Below are positions 33,441-41,817 of a stretch of DNA of 64,000 bases, in pieces; the stretch's first letter is position 1; each line of letters begins with the position of its first letter. The notes under the pieces are model-generated. The model saw only the letters and a program-made list of their open reading frames with translations. It was not told the origin of the DNA and ran no database searches. The position numbers and the translations under genes are program-made. Source of the DNA: Chryseobacterium sp. GVT01B (GTDB lineage: Bacteria; Bacteroidota; Bacteroidia; Flavobacteriales; Weeksellaceae); NCBI RefSeq assembly GCF_019970045.1, contig NZ_JAHXYI010000010.1:79993-143992 (forward strand), given 5' to 3'.

Positions 33441-35843
33441 TTAAGATCTCAACTCAGCGTTGAATTCTTTCTGGAAAGCTTTGATCAGAGAATCCATTAC
33501 TTCTGTGATCTCTTTTTCTTCCAGTGTTTTTTCTTCGTTTAACAGCTCGAAGCTCATTGCATAAGACTTCTTACCTTCAGGAAGATTTTTACCTTCATAC
33601 ACATCGAATAGGTTAACACTCTTAATGAATGGAGATTTATTCTTTTTAGCAGTCTGATATAAATCCTGATAATTTACATTTTTATCAATCAATAAAGCTA
33701 AGTCTCTTCTGATTTTGTTGAATTTCGGAATGTCTTTAAATTTCAATTCATTTTTAGAACGTAGTTCCTGAGCATATTCCAGTTCAATTTCTGCATAGAA
33801 ACAATCCTGATCAATATCGAAATCTTTTAATAAAGCAGGAGCTACTTTTCCGATTCTTACCAACGCTTTACCGTCAACTTCATATACCAATGCATCGGAG
33901 AATCTTTCATCGGACAGAGCTGCTTCTTTATAATCAACAGCAAGTCTTTCCAATAAAACTTTTACATAAGCTTTAAGATTATAGAAACTTACAGCAGACT
34001 TAGGCTGAAGCCAGTTTTCCGCAACATCTCTTCCGGAAACCAACAAAGCCAATTGTTTTCTTTCTTCGTATTTTTCTTTTTTGTGGTAAATTTTTCCTAA
34101 TTCGAAGAATTTAATATCCTGATTCTTTCTGTTAATGTTATATACGGCATTCTGAAGAAGTCCTTCCAATAAAGATTTTCTCATGAATGCTAAATCTCCG
34201 CTTAAAGGATTTAACAGTTTTACAGCATCAGTTTCATCTTTTACCGAAGTCAATGAGTTATTCATTACTTCGTTGAAGCCAATGCTCTGTAAAGCCCTTG
34301 CCCAGCTGTTTTCCAATTCATCCTGATCGTTAGCACTAAGCTTAACAGGGGTAAACGAAATTTTCTGTGGAGCATCAATTTTATTATATCCGTAGATTCT
34401 TAAGATCTCTTCAATTACATCAATTTCTCTTGTTACATCTGCTCTGTAAGCAGGAACAGAGATTTCAAAACCATTTGGAATTTCATTTAAAACCTGAATT
34501 TCCAATGCTTTTAAGATTTCCTTTACTTTTTCTCTGTGGATTTTTGTTCCTAAAATCTGCTCAATTTTAGAGAATCTCAGAATCACATAGCTGTCTTCAA
34601 TTTTCTTAGGATATTCTTCCAATAGATCTCCTACTAATTTTCCTTCAGCAATTTCCTGAATCATTTTAATAGCGTGAGTGATTGCCGTTCTTGTCAGATT
34701 CGGGTCTACTCCTCTTTCAAATCTGAAAGAAGCATCCGTATTCAGGCTGTGAGCTTTTGCTCCTTTTCTTACCGCAATGGGATTGAAATAAGCACTTTCA
34801 AGGAATATCGTTTTTGTAGTTTCTGATACTCCGGAATTTGCACCACCGAATACTCCGGCAATACACATTGGATTATCTTTACCGTCTTTGATGATGATTT
34901 CAGAACCATTCAATGTTCTTTCAACTCCATCTAATGTAGTAAATTTTGTTCCCGGTTTTACAACTCCTACTTTTACTTTCTTATCTGCAATTTTATCTGC
35001 ATCAAATGCGTGAAGCGGCTGTCCGTATCCGTGAAGAATATAGTTAGTAATATCTACAACGTTGTTAATCGGGCTTAGTCCGATTGCTTTTAGTCTGTCT
35101 TTTAACCAGGATGGAGATTCTGCAACTTTTACGTCTTCAATAACGGCTCCTATATATCTTGGACACAATTCAGCATCTTCAATTTCCAGTTTGAAATCAT
35201 GAACTCCTTCATTATTCAAAGCTTCGGAAGCTACTTTATTAAATTGAGACTTCAGTTGGTTGGTAGAAAGATAAGCATGTAAATCTCTTGCAACACCATA
35301 GTGAGACATTGCATCTGTTCTGTTTGGTGTTAATCCGATTTCAAACACCTCATCATTAGTCAGTTCAAAATAGTCCGCAAAGTTTTTTCCTACTTCATAT
35401 TTGGTTTCATCCAGCACCATGATTCCTCCGTGATCTTCGCTAAGACCTAATTCATCTTCTGCGCAGATCATTCCCTGAGAAACCTCACCTCTGATTTTTG
35501 CTTCTTTAATTTCAAAAAAGTTTCCTGTTTTGTCATAGATTTTTGTTCCGACAACGGCTACAGGAACAGTCTGTCCTGCTTCTACGTTAGGAGCTCCGCA
35601 AACAATATTCAATATTTTTCCGTTTCCTACATCTACTGTTGTCTTCTTCAGTTTGTCAGCATTCGGATGCTTTTCGCAGGTTAATACTTTACCTACAACA
35701 ATTCCTTCCAGGCTGCCTCTTACGCTTTCAAATTTATCTATCCCTTCAACCTCAAGACCTATATCTGTAAGGAATTCACCGATTCTTTCAGTTTTTGATT
35801 CCGTTTTTACAAAGTCCTTCAGCCAGTTGTTTGATATTTTCAT
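33441..35843 (-). CDS. pheT: Phenylalanyl-tRNA synthetase beta subunit
   Basis: 800 residues, the usual length. Charges tRNA-Phe together with PheS (not in the window). Domains in order: tRNA-binding OB fold (about 40-150, VGKVLTCEKHPNADKLK), B3/B4 editing region (about 210-400, YILHGYGQPLHAFDADKI and FRFERGVDP), B5 DNA-binding-like domain (about 405-475), catalytic-like core and the C-terminal ferredoxin-like anticodon-binding domain (FPK)(IPKFNKIRRDLALLIDKNV). Cytoplasmic. Stand-alone gene with its own terminator, as is common in Bacteroidetes. Confidence 0.97.
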   Translation of the reverse strand: MKISNNWLKDFVKTESKTERIGEFLTDIGLEVEGIDKFESVRGSLEGIVVGKVLTCEKHPNADKLKKTTVDVGNGKILNIVCGAPNVEAGQTVPVAVVGTKIYDKTGNFFEIKEAKIRGEVSQGMICAEDELGLSEDHGGIMVLDETKYEVGKNFADYFELTNDEVFEIGLTPNRTDAMSHYGVARDLHAYLSTNQLKSQFNKVASEALNNEGVHDFKLEIEDAELCPRYIGAVIEDVKVAESPSWLKDRLKAIGLSPINNVVDITNYILHGYGQPLHAFDADKIADKKVKVGVVKPGTKFTTLDGVERTLNGSEIIIKDGKDNPMCIAGVFGGANSGVSETTKTIFLESAYFNPIAVRKGAKAHSLNTDASFRFERGVDPNLTRTAITHAIKMIQEIAEGKLVGDLLEEYPKKIEDSYVILRFSKIEQILGTKIHREKVKEILKALEIQVLNEIPNGFEISVPAYRADVTREIDVIEEILRIYGYNKIDAPQKISFTPVKLSANDQDELENSWARALQSIGFNEVMNNSLTSVKDETDAVKLLNPLSGDLAFMRKSLLEGLLQNAVYNINRKNQDIKFFELGKIYHKKEKYEERKQLALLVSGRDVAENWLQPKSAVSFYNLKAYVKVLLERLAVDYKEAALSDERFSDALVYEVDGKALVRIGKVAPALLKDFDIDQDCFYAEIELEYAQELRSKNELKFKDIPKFNKIRRDLALLIDKNVNYQDLYQTAKKNKSPFIKSVNLFDVYEGKNLPEGKKSYAMSFELLNEEKTLEEKEITEVMDSLIKAFQKEFNAELRS

Positions 35844-36041
35844 TTGTTAATCTATCTACTTATTTAATTCGTCAAATGAGCCTTTCGGTTTCATCTGCAC
35901 TATTTTGAAATTTTTATTTGAAATTCCACACCGTATTCAAGTGTGATTTTTCGAGCTACAAATGTCGTGTTTTTTTGAGAAATAGAGAAATTTAGAAGCG
36001 ATTTTAAGATAATTAATTTTCATTAATAGTTCTGCCTCTTA

Positions 36042-36668
36042 TTAAGGAATCTGTTGGCCAGATGGTCTCACTACTTTCTTCAGGCTATCAGAAAATAATA
36101 CCAATCCTGCAGCCATCATGATAATATCTTTTAGAACCAAACGCCCTGCTCCGGACATATAGGGAAATCCAAACTCTGGAGTAGGATAATCTCCACCCAG
36201 ATTCGGCACGTATACTTCGGGAGTAGTTCCTAAAAATGAAAGGGTAACCAATGACATTAAAAATGTTAAAGCCCCTCCTACTGCTCCGATTTTAGGAAAC
36301 CAGATCCCTAACAACACCAAAAAACCTATTATTACAATCATCGTTCCCAAACCATAAGAAAAGGTGTATGTTCCATTTTCTTTATGCCAATCAATATTTT
36401 TCTGGATAACCTTTCCTTCCGGATTTTTATACAGGGTATATTCTGCCACCGGCATTTTTTCTTCATTAAGAACTTTATTCCCAGTATTTTTATAGAAGAA
36501 ACTCATGAAGGGACTATTGGCGACAAAGGGTACAATTCCTTCAGCTTCGTAATGAAATGCTTTTAAACCTCCAATCCAGGCCATAACAATGAAAATTGAA
36601 ATTCTGAGAAAATTGAAAAAATAAGCATCCAATTGTAATAAGCGGTGGTAAAGTCTGTTGTTTTTCAT
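36042..36668 (-). CDS. DUF417 membrane protein (YkgB/RclC-like)
   Basis: 208 residues from ATG at 36668 (MKNNRLYHRLLQLDAYFFNF). Four predicted membrane helices, with family segments SIFIVMAWIGGLKAFHYEAE, IVPFVANSPFMSFFY and FLGTTPEVYVP. In Escherichia coli the homologue RclC belongs to a reactive-chlorine resistance operon controlled by an AraC regulator (RclR). Here an AraC-family gene lies 62 bp upstream on the same strand, consistent with a similar regulatory pairing, which is an inference. Confidence 0.88.
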   Translation of the reverse strand: MKNNRLYHRLLQLDAYFFNFLRISIFIVMAWIGGLKAFHYEAEGIVPFVANSPFMSFFYKNTGNKVLNEEKMPVAEYTLYKNPEGKVIQKNIDWHKENGTYTFSYGLGTMIVIIGFLVLLGIWFPKIGAVGGALTFLMSLVTLSFLGTTPEVYVPNLGGDYPTPEFGFPYMSGAGRLVLKDIIMMAAGLVLFSDSLKKVVRPSGQQIP

Positions 36669-36730
36669 GTGATTTCTTTTTAACAAAGGTATTCACATGC
36701 CTACAGCGCCAACATAGATATTTGAGGACA

Positions 36731-37561
36731 TTACATGGACATTTTCGCCACCACAGAGATTCCTACCTGTTCTCTATATTTTTTCGGGGAACATCCTACC
36801 GATTTTTTGAAATACCTGCTGAAGTAAAATTCATCGGCAAATCCCAGCTCTGAAGCAACTTCCTTTACGGATCTATAGGTTAAATGCAGTAATTTTTTGG
36901 ATTCCAGAATGATTCTCTCATTGATAAGCTGAGTGGGTGTTTTCGCAAATTCTTTCTTTACAGCCTTGCTTAATGTATTATTGGTTATACTCAGTTTGTC
37001 ACTGTAAAATGACAGCTCCTTTTCACTTTTAAAATGAGTCTCCAACAGTTTCTTAAATTCTGCAGCATTCTTATTGGGTAGTTTATCATGAGAAAATATA
37101 CTATTTTCAATACTGCTTTTCTGTTTACTGCCAATAGCAAGGATAAGCTGTATATAAGTTTTGATAATAGATTCTGAAAACTGATGCTTTTCGGATTCTT
37201 CCTTTTTGATATGAATAAAAAGCTCGAGAATATAACTATAATTTTCTTCTGAGAGTTCAACCCCCGGATTCAGATAAATATTATTAAAAAGAAGCCCGTT
37301 GCATGCCACTTCTTCTTTATGATATTCTATACAGTAATAGTCACCATGGAAGAAAAGTACATCGATATTTTCATCTGATTCCGAAGCCAGTTTCAGTTTT
37401 TGAAAAGGGGAAAGAAACAGAATATTATATCCGTTATAAGAATAATTGATGTCATCTACTGAAAAAACACCGGAACCCTTCCATAGAACCACACTGTAAT
37501 TTTCAGTGGTAAATTCTGATGGAAAATCTGAGGTGTGGTAAGACTGTATTTTTATTTTCAT
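36731..37561 (-). CDS. AraC-family transcriptional regulator upstream of DUF417
   Basis: 276 residues: an N-terminal cupin-like domain (about 15-150) and a C-terminal AraC helix-turn-helix pair with TYRSVKEVASELGFADEFYF and SRYFKKSVGCSPKKYREQ. It is located just upstream of the DUF417 membrane protein gene in the same direction and likely controls it. The effector is unknown; Cys residues in the N-terminal domain (near 78 and 85) could sense oxidants but this is not shown. Confidence 0.9.
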   Translation of the reverse strand: MKIKIQSYHTSDFPSEFTTENYSVVLWKGSGVFSVDDINYSYNGYNILFLSPFQKLKLASESDENIDVLFFHGDYYCIEYHKEEVACNGLLFNNIYLNPGVELSEENYSYILELFIHIKKEESEKHQFSESIIKTYIQLILAIGSKQKSSIENSIFSHDKLPNKNAAEFKKLLETHFKSEKELSFYSDKLSITNNTLSKAVKKEFAKTPTQLINERIILESKKLLHLTYRSVKEVASELGFADEFYFSRYFKKSVGCSPKKYREQVGISVVAKMSM

Positions 37562-37623
37562 GATTAGTATCTTTTAAACACTAATAACTCTAATGATTCA
37601 CAAATGACACGATTTGACACTGT

Positions 37624-38457
37624 TTAATATTCTTTTGAATAGGTTTTCTTTTCTGTCAAATACTCGGTTTTAGTTCCATTACCGGTTCTGAAAAGGGTTT
37701 TGAGTGTATTCTTTTGTTTAGGCTTTGAAGGATCGGGAAGAAAGCATTGGAAATGTAAATGCGGACCATTTGTCCAGCCTGTATTGCCGCTCAATCCTAT
37801 TAAATCCCCTTTTTTAACCTCATCTCCTATTTTAACCTTAACCCCATTTTGTTTCAGGTGAAAATACTGTGCAATGGTTCCATCCGAATGTAAAATTGAA
37901 ATATAATTAGCCTGATTAGCACAACTTGATGTAGGACATCCTGTATTATTATTCTGAACTGCATCAATCACTTTACCTTCTCTTGCTGCCGTAATTTCGG
38001 TTCCTTCAGGCATCACAAAATCTAAAGAGTTTTCATTCTGGTGAGAAAATATTCCATTGTAACCTTGATAAACATTAAAGGATTTCCCTTTTTGAAAAGG
38101 AAGATCATATGTATAGTCAGCATCATAGGTCTTTATCGTTGCATCTCCAGCTAATGTATAGTAAGCAGGCATTTTCTTGATTTTCCAACCTTTTCTATTA
38201 TCGTTGACAACAAAATAAGCAATTTTGTTTTTTATTGATTTAGGAGGCAGCACTCTGATCATTTTAAATGCTTCGGGACTCTTAAGGTTTTCTGTTTCCG
38301 GCTGTTCGGAGAACGTTATTGAAATGGGATAGATTTCAATATTATCAGCATAGTAAGTGATAATATCTTTCGTATGTTCATAATACATTTTTGCACTCTT
38401 CTGAGAAAAAGCCCATAGAGAGCAGATAAGTGATCCAAGAAATGTTATTTTTTTCAT
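37624..38457 (-). CDS. Secreted M23-family (LytM-type) metallopeptidase
   Basis: 277 residues from ATG at 38457 (MKKITFLGSLICSLWAFSQ, signal peptide). The C-terminal M23 domain has zinc ligands in HQNENSLDFVMPEGTEI (H and D) and GPHLHFQ (HxH), plus AQYFHLKQNGVKVKIGDEV and LIGLSGNTGWTNG. It is predicted to cut peptidoglycan cross-links or to act as a cell-separation or adhesion factor. An in-frame extension upstream to 38517 runs into a dispersed repeat and is not used. Length is normal. Confidence 0.92.
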   Translation of the reverse strand: MKKITFLGSLICSLWAFSQKSAKMYYEHTKDIITYYADNIEIYPISITFSEQPETENLKSPEAFKMIRVLPPKSIKNKIAYFVVNDNRKGWKIKKMPAYYTLAGDATIKTYDADYTYDLPFQKGKSFNVYQGYNGIFSHQNENSLDFVMPEGTEITAAREGKVIDAVQNNNTGCPTSSCANQANYISILHSDGTIAQYFHLKQNGVKVKIGDEVKKGDLIGLSGNTGWTNGPHLHFQCFLPDPSKPKQKNTLKTLFRTGNGTKTEYLTEKKTYSKEY

Positions 38458-38475
38458 GTTTATTATTTTTTTTCT

Positions 38476-38614
38476 TCCTATACTTTTGCCTTGAAATCGA
38501 AGATTCGACGTAGTCAAATAAAAGTATGCAAAAGTTCAAGACTGGAATTATCCGCTAAAAATTTGAATGCACCTCTAAACTCGTATGGATGATTCTATTA
38601 ATCCCTAAGTCGAT
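38476..38614 (+). repeat. Roughly 200-bp dispersed repeat, copy C (shortened)
   Basis: Shares CTATACTTTTGCCTTGAAA, AAAAGTTCAAGACTGGAATT, CGCTAAAAATTTGAATG, AAACTCGTATGGAT and CCTAAGTCGATT with copies at 49634 and 50207 in the same strand orientation. The middle is deleted and the hairpin end carries a different 20-bp insert. It lies directly upstream of the M23 gene. Confidence 0.75.
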
Positions 38615-38653
38615 TCCAAATTATTACAACTATGAGTCCGAATGCAGGATTAC

Positions 38654-38686
38654 AAAAAAAGCCGGAAAAATTCCAGCTTTCTTTTA
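38654..38686 (-). terminator. Intrinsic terminator of dnaN
   Basis: AAAGCTGGAA ttt TTCCGGCTTT on the minus strand followed by T residues, 20 bp past the dnaN stop. Confidence 0.8.
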
Positions 38687-38701
38687 TTTATATGGTTAAT
38701 G

Positions 38702-39832
38702 TTACAATCCGATTACCGGCATTGATAACATTAAGATATTTTCGTTTTCTTCAAGACCGTCAAGAGGTTCAATGATTCCTGGTCTGTTAGGTTGAGACAT
38801 TTTCATCGTGATATCGTCAGATCCTAAAATTGTCAGCATTTCAGTTAAAAATTTAGAACTGAATCCGATATTGATATCTTCTCCGTTGTAGTCACAAGGA
38901 ATCTGCATGTCTGCTTTGTTTGCATATTCAGTATCTTCTGCATGAAGGTGAAGAATATTACCGGAAAGCTTGAATCTTACCTGATTGGTAGATTTGTTGG
39001 ACATGATAGATGCTCTTTTGATCGCTCCTAATAAAAGATTCCTGTTGATTGTCAATACATTTGGGTTTTCTTTTGGAATTACCGCTGTATAATTTGGATA
39101 TTTACCATCAATAAGTCTACAGATCCAGATATGCTTACCAAAAGTAAACTTGGCCATATTCTCATTGAAGTCGATCGTAACGTCTTCATTGGAACTTGCC
39201 AGAATATTTTTGAAAATGTTCAGAGGTTTTTTAGGCATGATAAACTCCATCGGCTCAGCATTCATAAGGTCTGCTCTTTTGTATACCACCAATCTGTGGG
39301 AGTCTGTAGATACGAAATTGGTTTCGTTTTCTCCAAACTGGAAAAGCACTCCTGTCATTACCGGACGAAGAGAATCATTACTTGTAGCGAATAGGGTGTT
39401 TGTCAAAGCTTCAGACAAAACTCCAGCCGGCATTGTAACACTTTGTGAAGCATCAAATTCCGGTAATTCAGGATAGTCATCAGCATTGTCTAATGCTACT
39501 GCGAAATTATCTTTTTCATCTAAAATCTCAAGCTGGCTTCCTGTACCTTCGGCATTGTCTTTTACAACAAATGTCAGAGGCTGTTCACCATAAGTCTTGA
39601 TAAAATCCTGAAAAATTTTAGCAGGAACAGCAAATTTACCTGTATCATCAGACTTTACTTCCAGAGAAGTAACAAGAGTTGTCTCGCCGTCAGATGCTGT
39701 AATGGTAACATTATTTCCGTCTAATTCAAAAAGATAGTTTTCTAAAATCGGTCTCGATTGAGAGCTTGATATTACGCCACTTACAGTTTGCAACGCCTTC
39801 TGCAGTTCACCACTTGAAATAATAAATTTCAT
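38702..39832 (-). CDS. dnaN: DNA polymerase III subunit beta (sliding clamp)
   Basis: 376 residues, the typical length, forming three clamp domains of about 120 residues. N-terminus MKFIISSGELQKALQTVSGV and SSSQSRPILENYLFELDGNN are characteristic; MTGVLFQFGENETNFVSTDSHRL lies in domain 2 and the C-terminus ends NILMLSMPVIGL. It tethers the replicative polymerase to DNA. The gene stands alone, without dnaA beside it, as is usual in Bacteroidetes. A TATATTTG element lies 23 bp upstream. Confidence 0.97.
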   Translation of the reverse strand: MKFIISSGELQKALQTVSGVISSSQSRPILENYLFELDGNNVTITASDGETTLVTSLEVKSDDTGKFAVPAKIFQDFIKTYGEQPLTFVVKDNAEGTGSQLEILDEKDNFAVALDNADDYPELPEFDASQSVTMPAGVLSEALTNTLFATSNDSLRPVMTGVLFQFGENETNFVSTDSHRLVVYKRADLMNAEPMEFIMPKKPLNIFKNILASSNEDVTIDFNENMAKFTFGKHIWICRLIDGKYPNYTAVIPKENPNVLTINRNLLLGAIKRASIMSNKSTNQVRFKLSGNILHLHAEDTEYANKADMQIPCDYNGEDINIGFSSKFLTEMLTILGSDDITMKMSQPNRPGIIEPLDGLEENENILMLSMPVIGL

Positions 39833-39854
39833 AGATTTATAAAATAAGTTTCTA

Positions 39855-39862
39855 CAAATATA
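39855..39862 (-). promoter_or_regulatory. Bacteroidetes -7 element TATATTTG for dnaN
   Basis: Exact TAnnTTTG match on the minus strand, 22 bp upstream of the dnaN start codon. The -33 region is weak (CTTTTC). Confidence 0.45.
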
Positions 39863-40138
39863 ATAAATAGATACAATAAAGAAAAGAATAATATGGAGGA
39901 GTTTTTCACAAATATCCTTAATCTGTTTTGAGCCTTGATATTATGCTTAAATTTCTTTTGATCTTATAATTTTCTTCAAAATATTCACTTTAATCGGATT
40001 TCTATTTGTACTTTTTTTCTTCAAAGCGCATTAAAACATGAGTATTGAAAGTAAAAAAGGATAAATATTGCTCATTTTCTTGCATAATACCCCATTTCGA
40101 ATATAAAAGATAATCCATACCAATCAAAATACAAAGCC

Positions 40139-40146
40139 TATCTTTG
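40139..40146 (+). promoter_or_regulatory. Bacteroidetes -7 element TATCTTTG for dgkA
   Basis: Exact TAnnTTTG match 18 bp upstream of the ATG at 40165. No clear -33 TTTG. Confidence 0.45.
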
Positions 40147-40164
40147 TGTGAAAAGTTCAGAATT

Positions 40165-40521
40165 ATGCAAAAACCACCCATTCATAAAAGTTTTCTCAAT
40201 GCTTTCCGGGGTGTTTTCATGATGATAAAGACGGAAAGGAATTTCCAGATTGAGCTTCTGGCATTCTTCGTAAATCTCTTTCTTATTTTTTATTTCAGAC
40301 TGAGCAATACAGATGCAGCGTTGGTTTTCATCGCTTCGTTTGCTGTTTTAAGTGCCGAAATTTTCAATACAGCTATTGAAAAGATCTGTGATATCATCCA
40401 ACCTGATTTCGACAAAAGAATTGGCTTTATTAAAGATATTGCGGCTGGTGCTGTTGTTTTGACAGCCATTGCATCGGTGATTGTTGGGGTTTTGGTGTAT
40501 GGAAAATATATTTTCAGGTAA
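40165..40521 (+). CDS. dgkA: Diacylglycerol/undecaprenol kinase family protein
   Basis: 118 residues from ATG at 40165 (MQKPPIHKSFLNAFRGVFMM); a TTG 21 bp upstream overlaps the promoter octamer. Three membrane helices. The family signature is clear: ERNFQIELLAFF, then SAEIFNTAIEKICDIIQPDF followed by KDIAAGAVVLTAI, which supplies the active-site Glu and Asn residues. Gram-negative members phosphorylate diacylglycerol, Gram-positive ones undecaprenol; which applies here is not certain. Inner membrane. Confidence 0.92.
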   Translation: MQKPPIHKSFLNAFRGVFMMIKTERNFQIELLAFFVNLFLIFYFRLSNTDAALVFIASFAVLSAEIFNTAIEKICDIIQPDFDKRIGFIKDIAAGAVVLTAIASVIVGVLVYGKYIFR

Positions 40522-40564
40522 AGAAATCTGAAATATTGCTGACAAATATTTAAGTTACATGCTT

Positions 40565-40621
40565 AACCACCCCGTCAAAAATTCTTTGAATTTTTGCCAC
40601 CCCTCCAAATGAGGGGAATTT
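40565..40621 (-). repeat. Solo composite two-hairpin repeat (DUF559-unit end)
   Basis: 57 bp read on the minus strand: AAATTCCCCTC, loop, GGAGGGGTGG, second hairpin CAAAAATTC aaa GAATTTTTG, then ACGGGGTGGTT. It matches the ends at 22839-22899 and 23322-23383, but no DUF559 gene or second end is nearby. Confidence 0.85.
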
Positions 40622-40673
40622 CACGTCTCCATTTCAAAAGTTGTGAAGGCAAAAAGCTTTTTACTTTTTTCTC

Positions 40674-41132
40674 TTATTTGACAGCAATTAAAATATCCAC
40701 TTCGGCATCTGAAGGATCCTGAGCTTTTTCTCCATAGATTTCAAAATCGGCAGTAAATATTCTTCCGAGATCCATTTCCCAGATTTTCAACCATTCATTG
40801 ATCACCAGGCCTTTTGAAAGGTCTCCTTTTGTGGTAAATTTCACATAATCTCCACCTTCAAAAGAATAACCTGTCATTCCTTCAGGAATATTGTCAAGGT
40901 TTTCCACTTTACACCCAAGAACTGTTGTATAGGGCTTTGTATGGTCTTTTTCGTAATCCGTATAAATAGAATAAAGGGTATTATCTTTTCTATTTGGTAT
41001 TGAATTGACAATATCTTCGTTTATCATTTTCTCCCATAACACAGGAATATCTTTTGCTGCCTGCCCATTTTCATTGGTTGTTCTTACTGAGATTCCGATT
41101 ACCTTAAAAGGTTTTATTTTTACGTTATTCAT
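40674..41132 (-). CDS. GyrI-like / effector-binding domain protein
   Basis: 152 residues from ATG at 41132 (MNNVKIKPFKVIGISVRTTN). This matches the AraC_E_bind / GyrI-like fold: KVIGISVRTTNENGQA, LYSIYTDYEKDHTKPYTTVL, EGMTGYSFEGGDYVKFTTKG and a late LGRIFTADFEIYGE. There is no DNA-binding domain. Such stand-alone modules bind small hydrophobic molecules or hydrolyse some of them. Cytoplasmic; no partner gene is adjacent. Confidence 0.85.
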   Translation of the reverse strand: MNNVKIKPFKVIGISVRTTNENGQAAKDIPVLWEKMINEDIVNSIPNRKDNTLYSIYTDYEKDHTKPYTTVLGCKVENLDNIPEGMTGYSFEGGDYVKFTTKGDLSKGLVINEWLKIWEMDLGRIFTADFEIYGEKAQDPSDAEVDILIAVK

Positions 41133-41227
41133 TATTATTTCTTTATGATAGAGCAAAGGTAAGAGAAGGTTGTGACAAGGGGGTGTCAGGAGTTTTTTAA
41201 ATTGATTGAATAGGATATTGTTTTTAA

Positions 41228-41296
41228 GTTTTGGCTAAAGCCATTTTGAAGGTTAAGATTTTTACATAAACGGGCTAAAGCCCGTTCCTATTGAAT
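41228..41296 (+). repeat. Dispersed GGCTAAAGCC repeat, intact copy
   Basis: TTTTGGCTAAAGCCA, about 35 bp, then ACGGGCTAAAGCCCGTTCCT and TTGAA. Same arrangement as at 3955-4020. A TTGAA x4 pentamer run follows at about 41291-41310. With the MITE-like copy it accounts for most of the 350-bp gene-free stretch here. Confidence 0.8.
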
Positions 41297-41348
41297 TGAA
41301 TTGAATTGAATTTCTGCGGCTATTTTCTTTTGGCTTAGCCTATTCCAA

Positions 41349-41429
41349 TTTTGTCACTCCGTAGGAGTCTCAGTATATCTTATAAACCAATTATAATATA
41401 GATTCCTTGCTTTGCTCGGAATGACAAAG
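41349..41429 (-). repeat. MITE-like element, copy 2 (inverted, with small insertion)
   Basis: On the minus strand it aligns end to end with 33139-33212: CTTTGTCATTCCG, a short GAGCAAAGCA insert, AGGAATCTATATTATAATTG, GTTTATAA, ACTGAGACTCCTACGGAGTG and ACAAA. It is followed by another common motif, GAGATTGCTTCGCTTTGCTC, at about 41458. Confidence 0.85.
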
Positions 41430-41484
41430 GTCCCGTTGAAATTTTACAGGAGATAGTGAGATTGCTTCGCTTTGCTCGCAATGA

Positions 41485-41817
41485 TTATTTTCCGACATAG
41501 ATAAATCCTTTCTTTCCGGATTTAAAAACGGTTTCAATTCTTTTGTAATCATCTACTTCATATTCGTCTGCCTGAAGAATTTCGGCTTCTGTTACTTCAA
41601 AAAGTATTCCTTCTATCTGATCATCATCATTCCCAGAAAATTCAAGTACGGGATGGTATTTCTGACCACTTTTTCGCAGTACTTCAGGATCTGTAATTTC
41701 AAGCATTCTTAATTTGTATTCTGATAAGATATCTTTTTCACCTTGTAAAAGTCTTCCAAAGGTTTCCATTTGAACCTGCTCTTTCTGTAGGGTTCCGTAA
41801 GAAAATAGATTTGGCAT
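41485..41817 (-). CDS. Gamma-glutamylcyclotransferase-like (AIG2 family) protein
   Basis: 110 residues. The family opens with LFSYGTLQKEQVQMETFGR (YGTL substrate-binding loop), continues with LEFSGNDDDQIEGILFEVTE and has the acidic ADEYEVDDYKRIE containing the candidate catalytic Glu. Members release 5-oxoproline from gamma-glutamyl amines or peptides. Its start codon overlaps the stop of the upstream GDSL gene by one base (TAATG), indicating translational coupling. Confidence 0.9.
   Translation of the reverse strand: MPNLFSYGTLQKEQVQMETFGRLLQGEKDILSEYKLRMLEITDPEVLRKSGQKYHPVLEFSGNDDDQIEGILFEVTEAEILQADEYEVDDYKRIETVFKSGKKGFIYVGK

Larger units (their letters stand above)
39833..40164. other. 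332-bp divergent intergenic region between dnaN and dgkA
   Basis: AT-rich; contains promoter-like octamers for both flanking genes (39855-39862 on the minus strand, 40139-40146 on the plus strand). No gene or repeat was seen. Confidence 0.55.
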
